From positions 1-59,574 of the forward strand of contig NZ_LZJN01000072.1 in assembly GCF_001667735.1 (NCBI RefSeq): a DNA stretch of 59,574 nt, given 5' to 3'. The notes beneath the pieces were generated by a model. The model saw only the letters and a program-made list of their open reading frames with translations, was not told the origin of the DNA and ran no database searches. Positions 54,434 through 59,574 of this stretch are shown here, piece after piece (positions within the stretch are counted from its first letter, which is position 1; each line of letters opens with the position of its first letter). This stretch comes from Mycobacterium sp. E183 (GTDB taxonomy: Bacteria; Actinomycetota; Actinomycetes; Mycobacteriales; Mycobacteriaceae). The position numbers and the translations under genes were made by a program.

Positions 54434-54993
54434 GGCTCGTCGATGTCCTGACCGCCGGCGAGATCCGCGCAGTCGACGATCTCGACGTCGCGCCGGGTCC
54501 GCAGGTACGCGCCGGCGCCGCTGTCGCCGGAGATGCTCGACAGGACCTCGGGCCAATGGCGGCGGGCGACGACCACCGGATGCCCCGGGCGGTCGCCGAA
54601 CGCGGCGCGCGCCAGCCCGGCGGGTGATGCGATCGCCCGGCCGAGAACGCGCGCGACCACCGCGGGCCCCACATCGGGGGCGTCGACGACGTGCAGCACC
54701 GCGTAGTCCGCGCGCAGCCGGTCGGCCCGCTCGAGGCCGGCGCGGACCGAGGCGCTCAGCCCGTCCCGCCACCGCCGGACCGTCACCGCGGTGGATCCGG
54801 CCGGAACCGCCACCTGGGCGGCGCCCAGCACGACGACCACGTCCGCGCAGCCCCCGGCCCGCAGGGCGTCGACCGCGGCCTGAAGCCACCCGTCGACCAG
54901 CACCTTCGGCTTGCCGTAGCGCCGCCCGGCTCCCGCGGCCAGCAGCACCCCGACGCTGCGCGGCGCCGGGCCGCTCGACTGCGATAACGCCAC
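54430..54993 (-). CDS. MobA-like nucleotidyltransferase (Rv0371c-like)
   Basis: A 187-residue MobA-like NTP-transferase domain. The nucleotide-binding loop [20 protein letters not shown] fits the L-A-A-G-x-G-x-R-x-x-x-P-K pattern; [15 protein letters not shown] carries the metal-binding Asp region (normally GDMP) in a variant form; [19 protein letters not shown] is the usual GxPGHPxL segment. Such proteins add CMP or GMP to molybdopterin, and one is usual in CO-dehydrogenase-like gene clusters. The start is GTG 54993 with TAGGAGA upstream; the longer frame to 55728 is antisense to coxL. It is divergent from coxL across 51 bases. Confidence 0.85.
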   Translation of the reverse strand: MALSQSSGPAPRSVGVLLAAGAGRRYGKPKVLVDGWLQAAVDALRAGGCADVVVVLGAAQVAVPAGSTAVTVRRWRDGLSASVRAGLERADRLRADYAVLHVVDAPDVGPAVVARVLGRAIASPAGLARAAFGDRPGHPVVVARRHWPEVLSSISGDSGAGAYLRTRRDVEIVDCADLAGGQDIDEP

Positions 54994-55044
54994 TCTCCTA
55001 TGATGACATTCAGCTTCTCGCCTAGCGACAACCAATGGAGCACG

Positions 55045-57381
55045 ATGACTCAGGACGTGCAGGCTCCCTCCACTCCGGCGCCCCGATACGCGGGCACCCG
55101 AGTCCAGCGGGTTGAGGACGGCCGGCTGCTGACCGGCCGCGGCAGCTTCGTAGACGACATCTCGCGGCCCGGCATGCTGCACGCCTGCTTCGTGCGCAGC
55201 CCGTTCGCACGGGCGCGGATCAACGGCATCGACGCCTCGGCCGCGCTGGCGCTGCCCGGCGTGCGCGCGGTGTTCACCGCCGCCGACCTCAACCCCGACG
55301 TGCGGGAGGCCTGGCACGCCGTCGCCGGCAAGGACGTCCAAGACACCCCGCGCCCGCCGCTGGCCGAGGGCGAGGCGAAGTTCGTCGGCGACCCCGTCGC
55401 CCTCGTCGTCGCCGAGAGCCGGTATGTCGCCGAGGACGCGCTGGAACTCATCGACGTGGACTACGAGCCGCTGCCCGCCGTCACCGACTTCACCCGGGCG
55501 CAGGCCTGCGACGTGCTGGTGCACGACGCCTACCCGAACAACGTCGCCGGCGGGATGGGCGGGGCCCCGCCGGACGAAGAACTGTTCGCCGGCGCGCCGT
55601 GCGTCGTCAAGGAGAACATCTACCAACAGATCTATGCGCCGGTGCCGATCGAAACCCGCGGCCTGGTCGTCGAATGGACCGCCGCCACCGGAGAACTCAC
55701 GATGTGGGCGTCCACCCAGACCCCGCACGAACTGCGGGCGTTCTGCGCCCGGCTGTTAGGCATTGCGGCACAACGGGTTCGGGTCATCATGCGCGACACC
55801 GGCGGCGGCTTCGGCCAGAAGGTCGTCCCGATGCGCGAGGACATGTGCATCATGCTGGCCGCCCGCAAGGTGCCGGCCGCGCTGAAGTGGATCGAGGACC
55901 GGCGGGAGAACCTGATGTCGGCCGGGCAGGCGCGGCACGTCGACGGCACCGCCCGCATGGCCTTCGACGACGAGGGCAACATCGCGGCGGCCGACATCGA
56001 CTTCGTCCAGGACATCGGCGCCTACCCGACGCCTTATCCGGTGCTCACCACGGCCGCCATCGGCATGTTCTTTCCGGGCCCCTACCGGGTGCCCAAGGCC
56101 AGCTTCAACTACAAGACGGTGTTCTCCAACACCAGCGGCCTGGCCGCCTATCGCGGCCCCTGGCAGTACGAGACGCTGGCCCGCGAGATTCTGCTGGACA
56201 TCGCCGCGCGCAAGATGAACATGGACCCGGTCGAGCTGCGCCGGCGAAACCTGTTGCGCCGCGACGAGATGCCCTATTTCAACCCCAACGGCATGCCGTA
56301 TGACCACGTCGCCCCGATCGACACCTTCGAGCAGGCCGTGAAAATCCTTGACCACGAAGGCTTTCGCAAAGAGCAGGCCGAGGCGCTCGCGCAGGGCCGC
56401 TACCTGGGATTGGGGTTCTCGGCCTACATCGAACCGACAGGCGCGGCGACCGGCCACCTGGCCACCGAGGGTTGCACCATCCGCATGGAGCCCACCGGCA
56501 AGATCAACGTGTACGTCAACGGCGGCTCGAGCGGCAACAGCATCGAGACCACGGTCGTGCAGCTGACCGCCGACGCGCTGGGCGCCGACATCGATGACGT
56601 CGCCACCATCCAGGGCGACACTGCGGTCACCCCGTACGGGGCCGGGACGCAGGGCAGCCGCAGCGCGCCCATGACCGCCGGGGCCGTCAACGAGGCGGGG
56701 ACGCTGCTGCGCGAGAAGATCGTGGCACTGGCCGCCCACCACCTCAAGGTCGCAGAATCCGAAGTGGACCTGGCGTTTTCGGTGGCCAGCGTGCGCGGCG
56801 AGCCCGACAGGTCGGTGCCGTTCGGCGAGCTGGCGTACGTCGCGCACTACTCGCCGCAGCTGCTGCCGCCGGGGATGTCGGCCAACCTGGAGGCGACCGC
56901 CCGGTTCAACTCGACCAATCCCATCCACTGGTCCAACGCGACGCACGCCTGCACCTGCGAGGTGGACGTGGCCACCGGCAAGGTGACGCTGCTGCGCTAT
57001 ATCGTCAGCGAGGACGTCGGGCCGATGATCAACCCCTCGGTGGTGGAGGGCCAGATCGCCGGCGGCACTGTGCAGGGCATCGGCGGCGCCCTGATGGAGG
57101 ACTTGGTTTACGACGACGACGGCAACCCGCTGGCAACGACTTTCGTCGACTACCTGCTGCCCACCGCCACCGAGGTACCGCCGATCGAATTCGGCCACGT
57201 CGAGATACCCGGACCGGGGCCCGGCGGCTATAAGGGCGCAGGCGAGGGCGGGGCCATCGGCTCGACGCCGGCGGTGATCAACGCCATCAACGACGCGCTC
57301 GCGCCGCTGGGTGTGACGGTCACCCGGCTGCCGGCCAGCCCGGCGTCGATCGCGGCCCTGTTGGAAGCGGTGCAACGATGA
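55045..57381 (+). CDS. coxL: Molybdenum hydroxylase large subunit, CoxL-like form II
   Basis: The 778-residue molybdopterin-binding subunit of an xanthine-oxidase-family enzyme. Seen: TRVQRVEDGRLLTGRGSFVD, VMRDTGGGFGQKVVPMREDM, LAAYRGPWQYETLAREIL, GAGTQGSRSAPMTAGAVNEA and GYKGAGEGGAIGSTPA. The active-site loop is AYRGPW (around residues 368-373), not the AYRCSFR of true (form I) CO dehydrogenases, so the copper-carrying Cys is missing and the substrate may not be CO. Catalytic-type Glu734 is conserved in the last motif. ATG 55045 has an ATGGAG ribosome-binding site. It is the first gene of coxL-coxM-coxS, with ATGA overlap to coxM. Confidence 0.92.
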   Translation: MTQDVQAPSTPAPRYAGTRVQRVEDGRLLTGRGSFVDDISRPGMLHACFVRSPFARARINGIDASAALALPGVRAVFTAADLNPDVREAWHAVAGKDVQDTPRPPLAEGEAKFVGDPVALVVAESRYVAEDALELIDVDYEPLPAVTDFTRAQACDVLVHDAYPNNVAGGMGGAPPDEELFAGAPCVVKENIYQQIYAPVPIETRGLVVEWTAATGELTMWASTQTPHELRAFCARLLGIAAQRVRVIMRDTGGGFGQKVVPMREDMCIMLAARKVPAALKWIEDRRENLMSAGQARHVDGTARMAFDDEGNIAAADIDFVQDIGAYPTPYPVLTTAAIGMFFPGPYRVPKASFNYKTVFSNTSGLAAYRGPWQYETLAREILLDIAARKMNMDPVELRRRNLLRRDEMPYFNPNGMPYDHVAPIDTFEQAVKILDHEGFRKEQAEALAQGRYLGLGFSAYIEPTGAATGHLATEGCTIRMEPTGKINVYVNGGSSGNSIETTVVQLTADALGADIDDVATIQGDTAVTPYGAGTQGSRSAPMTAGAVNEAGTLLREKIVALAAHHLKVAESEVDLAFSVASVRGEPDRSVPFGELAYVAHYSPQLLPPGMSANLEATARFNSTNPIHWSNATHACTCEVDVATGKVTLLRYIVSEDVGPMINPSVVEGQIAGGTVQGIGGALMEDLVYDDDGNPLATTFVDYLLPTATEVPPIEFGHVEIPGPGPGGYKGAGEGGAIGSTPAVINAINDALAPLGVTVTRLPASPASIAALLEAVQR

Positions 57382-58265
57382 AGCCGGCCGCGTTCGACTA
57401 CCACCGGCCCGACAGCATCGACGACGCCGTGCGCCTGCTGGTCGAATTGGGCGACGACGCAAAGATATTGGCGGGCGGCCAGAGCCTGGTGCCGATGCTC
57501 GCGATGCGGCTGGCCTACTTCGACCACCTGATCGACATCTCCCGGCTGCCCGAGCTGCAGGGCATCGACCGCAGGGGTGCCGAGCTGTGGATCGGCGCCG
57601 GCACCACCGAGGCCGCCGTTGGCTCCGATGACGTAGTGCGCCAAGCGGTTCCGCTGCTGGCCCGGGTGACGCCGTTCGTCGGGCACTTCCAGATCCGCAA
57701 CCGCGGCACCCTGGGCGGGTCGATCGCGCACGCCGACGCCGCCGGCGAATACCCCGCGGTCGCCCTGACGCTGGACGCGGTGATGGAGGTCCAGTCGCCA
57801 GGCGGGCGGCGCGAGATCGCCGCCGCCGACTTCTTCGCCGGCGTCTGGGAAACCACCATGGACTCCGACGAGGTGCTGACCGGGGTGCGGTTCCCGATCT
57901 GGGACGGCAGATGCGGGTTCGCCGTCGAGGAATTCTCGCGCCGCCACGGCGATTTCGCGATCGCCGGCGCACTGGTGGCCGTCCAGCTCGACGACCAGGA
58001 CCGGGTGTCGCGCTGCGCGATCGGGCTGCTGGGCATGGGGTCCACGGTCCGGCGCGCGACGGCGGCCGAGGTCGCGGCCCTCGGAAGGCCAGTCGGCGAG
58101 CTGGTTCCCGAGGAGATCGGCCGGGCCGCGATGAGCGGGCTCGACGAGGTTCCCAACGACCTGCAGGGGACGGCGGCGTACCGGTTGAAGGTCGGCGCCA
58201 CGATGGCCGCCCGCGCCTGGACACGAGCTACAGCCGAAGCAGCCACGGGGGCCGACAATGCCTGA
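57378..58265 (+). CDS. coxM: Molybdenum hydroxylase FAD subunit, CoxM-like
   Basis: The 295-residue medium subunit carries FAD and passes electrons to an acceptor. The FAD-binding segments are LAGGQSLVPMLAMRL and IRNRGTLGGSIAHADAAGEY, with YHRPDSIDDAVRLLVELGDD at the N-terminus and the C-terminal CO_deh_flav_C domain (YRLKVGATMAARAWTRA). ATG 57378 overlaps the coxL stop by 4 bases, and its end overlaps coxS by 8 bases, so the three subunits are made together. Confidence 0.92.
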   Translation: MKPAAFDYHRPDSIDDAVRLLVELGDDAKILAGGQSLVPMLAMRLAYFDHLIDISRLPELQGIDRRGAELWIGAGTTEAAVGSDDVVRQAVPLLARVTPFVGHFQIRNRGTLGGSIAHADAAGEYPAVALTLDAVMEVQSPGGRREIAAADFFAGVWETTMDSDEVLTGVRFPIWDGRCGFAVEEFSRRHGDFAIAGALVAVQLDDQDRVSRCAIGLLGMGSTVRRATAAEVAALGRPVGELVPEEIGRAAMSGLDEVPNDLQGTAAYRLKVGATMAARAWTRATAEAATGADNA

Positions 58266-58743
58266 ACACCCAATCGAACTGTCCGTCAACGGAACTCCGG
58301 TCACCACCGTGGTCGAACCGCGGATGACGCTGGCCGACTTCCTGCGCGAGAAGTGCGGGCTGACCGGCACCCATCTGGGCTGCGAGCACGGCGCGTGCGG
58401 GGCCTGCACGGTGCTGCTAAACGGCGCGGCCGTGCGCTCGTGCCTGATGTTCGCGGTGCAGGCCGACGGGACCGAGGTGACGACGGTCGAAGGGGTCGCG
58501 GAACCCGACGGCACGCTGTCGCCAGTGCAGTCGGCGCTGCGCGAGTGCCACGGGCTGCAATGCGGCTTCTGCACGCCGGGTTTCGTCATGTCGCTGACCG
58601 CGCTGCTGCGCGACAACCCCGATCCCAGCGACCACGAGATCCGGGAGGGCCTGTCCGGCAACTTCTGCCGGTGCACCGGCTACCAGGGCATCGTCGCCGC
58701 CGCCCGCCGGGCCGCCGAGACCCAGTCGGTCACGCAGCGATAA
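58258..58743 (+). CDS. coxS: Molybdenum hydroxylase iron-sulfur subunit, CoxS-like
   Basis: The 161-residue small subunit with two [2Fe-2S] clusters. The plant-ferredoxin-type cluster uses Cys42, Cys47, Cys50 and Cys62 (GCEHGACGACTVLLNG and VRSCL), and the second cluster uses Cys102, Cys105, Cys137 and Cys139 (LQCGFCTPGF and NFCRCTGYQ). All eight ligands are present. It links the molybdenum site of CoxL to FAD in CoxM. ATG 58258 overlaps the coxM end by 8 bases. It ends the cluster; the next gene begins 104 bases later. Confidence 0.94.
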   Translation: MPEHPIELSVNGTPVTTVVEPRMTLADFLREKCGLTGTHLGCEHGACGACTVLLNGAAVRSCLMFAVQADGTEVTTVEGVAEPDGTLSPVQSALRECHGLQCGFCTPGFVMSLTALLRDNPDPSDHEIREGLSGNFCRCTGYQGIVAAARRAAETQSVTQR

Positions 58744-58847
58744 AGGTTCACCATCGGCGTGGCATCGACAGCTGCGCGGTTGCACGGGATTTCGTTACTG
58801 CGCGCGTAATCTGATTTCCCAATATTGCTGATAATCGGGAGTGGCGC

Positions 58848-59441
58848 GTGCGGTTTTCGCAAAGGGCACGGTGGAGCCTTGCCGGTGGGTCCCTGCTGAT
58901 CGCGCCCGTGCTGGTCAGCCCGGCACTGATCGACGCCTGTTCCAGCACCATCGCAGGCCGGCCGGTCGCCGCGCCGGGGGCCGGCCCGGTCGAACCCACG
59001 TTCCCCACCCCCAGGCCGTCGGCAGCGCCGCCGGCCCCGACGGCCAGCCCGGCCCCGGGCCTGCCGACGACGCCGGCCAACCCGACCGCACCGGCCGGCG
59101 CGATCCCGCTGCCGCCGGACCAGAACGGCTACGTCTTCATCGAAACCAAGTCGGGCACCACCCGCTGCCAGATCAACAAGGACACCGTCGGCTGCGAAGC
59201 GCCGTTCACCAACTCCCCGCTGCAGGACGGCGAACACGCCAACGGCGTCAGCGTGGACTCGGCCGGCAAGGTGCAGTGGGTTTTGGGCAACCTCGGCGCC
59301 ATTCCCACCGTGCAGATCGACTACAAGACCTACAACGCCGCCGGCTGGACGATCAACGCCACCGCCGACGGCACCCGCTTCACCAACGACCACACCGGCC
59401 ACGGCATGTTCGTCAGCCTCGACAAGGTCAACACGTTCTAA
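58848..59441 (+). CDS. Exported protein, LpqJ-like possible lipoprotein
   Basis: A 197-residue protein starting at GTG 58848 with GGGAG upstream. The signal peptide is RFSQRARWSLAGG followed by SLLIAPVLVSPALIDAC; the Cys may be lipidated, but the lipobox would be LIDAC, with Asp at -2, which is atypical. A Pro/Ala/Thr-rich linker (TPRPSAAPPAPTASPAPG) leads to a domain with NGYVFIETKSGTTRCQINKD, VGCEAPFTNSP, VQWVLGNLGAIPTV and GHGMFVSLDKVNTF; the two Cys residues (TRCQ and VGCE) may pair. The sequence STIAGRPVAAPGAGP and position near ansP2 suggest M. tuberculosis LpqJ (Rv0344c). Function unknown. Confidence 0.7.
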   Translation: MRFSQRARWSLAGGSLLIAPVLVSPALIDACSSTIAGRPVAAPGAGPVEPTFPTPRPSAAPPAPTASPAPGLPTTPANPTAPAGAIPLPPDQNGYVFIETKSGTTRCQINKDTVGCEAPFTNSPLQDGEHANGVSVDSAGKVQWVLGNLGAIPTVQIDYKTYNAAGWTINATADGTRFTNDHTGHGMFVSLDKVNTF

Positions 59442-59574
59442 AGGCAGGTCCGGATCGCTCGGCTGCGCCGTCCCGGTGCGACACCTGATGCCGGACGGCC
59501 GGCTGCGCCCGCACCGCCCCGCCGACGGGGCTCGCCGCCGCCCCGACGGCCACCTGGTGTGGGACGGGACCCCT
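59442..59574. other. Window end, unresolved
   Basis: An open plus-strand frame from GTG 59476 or ATG 59488 runs off the window (MPDGRLRPHRPADGARRRPD). It could be the beginning of a gene or a chance GC-rich frame; no ribosome-binding site is clear and the piece is too short to judge. Confidence 0.2.

Noticed and set aside
54994..55728. Upstream extension of the MobA-like frame
   Set aside because: Antisense to coxL; the nucleotide-binding loop begins shortly after GTG 54993, which has a good ribosome-binding site.

Overview
The window is a high-GC mycobacterial chromosome segment. It carries F420-dependent glucose-6-phosphate dehydrogenase, TtfA, HspR with HAIR operators, paired WXG100 proteins and many orthologues of the M. 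tuberculosis block Rv0344-Rv0409. The content (eutBC, DUF1800/DUF1501, no PE/PPE genes) suggests a slow-growing non-tuberculous species, perhaps near the M. avium complex. The species call is inference. No tRNA, rRNA, CRISPR array or intact insertion sequence was found.

Layout. 1-2.3 kb: DUF1800/DUF1501 pair. 2.3-6.5 kb: fgd1-pta-ackA with overlapping reading frames. 6.5-12.4 kb: metallo-beta-lactamase-fold hydrolase, acetyltransferase, methyltransferase plus DUF3054 membrane protein, glutaryl-CoA-dehydrogenase-like fadE7, a secreted protein and a type II NADH dehydrogenase. 12.4-17.3 kb: a compact minus-strand run purA - hotdog thioesterase - purT - rhodanese - metZ. 17.5-25.9 kb: secreted histidine phosphatase, Rv0358-like gene, a 1.6-kb islet bounded by 15-bp direct repeats, M50 protease, CDF metal exporter, DUF3151, Rv0361-like protein, fba, dedA. 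25.9-33 kb: acetoacetyl-CoA synthetase coupled to a GH76-like protein, eutBC, coxG, xdhC. 33-39.7 kb: ttfA-SDR-pyrE-lipoprotein-SpoU, then clpB. 39.7-44.4 kb: DUF3060, TetR plus membrane protein, type II flavohaemoglobin, aldose-1-epimerase, YbaB-like protein. 44.4-48.6 kb: the most interesting region, a polymorphic-toxin locus: two WXG100 proteins, a CpnT-like secreted toxin with a C-terminal restriction-endonuclease-like domain, and a HEAT-like immunity candidate overlapping it by ATGA. Two unassigned minus-strand genes are interleaved. 48.6-52.7 kb: dnaK-grpE-dnaJ1-hspR. 53-59.4 kb: ansP2, a MobA-like transferase divergent from coxL-coxM-coxS, and an LpqJ-like exported protein.

Systems. 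HspR, encoded last in the dnaK operon, probably controls both that operon (two HAIR sites) and clpB (one HAIR site). CoxG, XdhC and the MobA-like protein are probable maturation factors for the molybdenum hydroxylase CoxLMS, but are split over two loci more than 21 kb apart. Compared with the recalled M. tuberculosis gene order, the block from the Rv0356c to the Rv0385 orthologue is inverted relative to its flanks, so purA and purT are neighbours here. Four long hairpins between genes, three sharing a GAGTGTG core, look like one family of mycobacterial intrinsic terminators.
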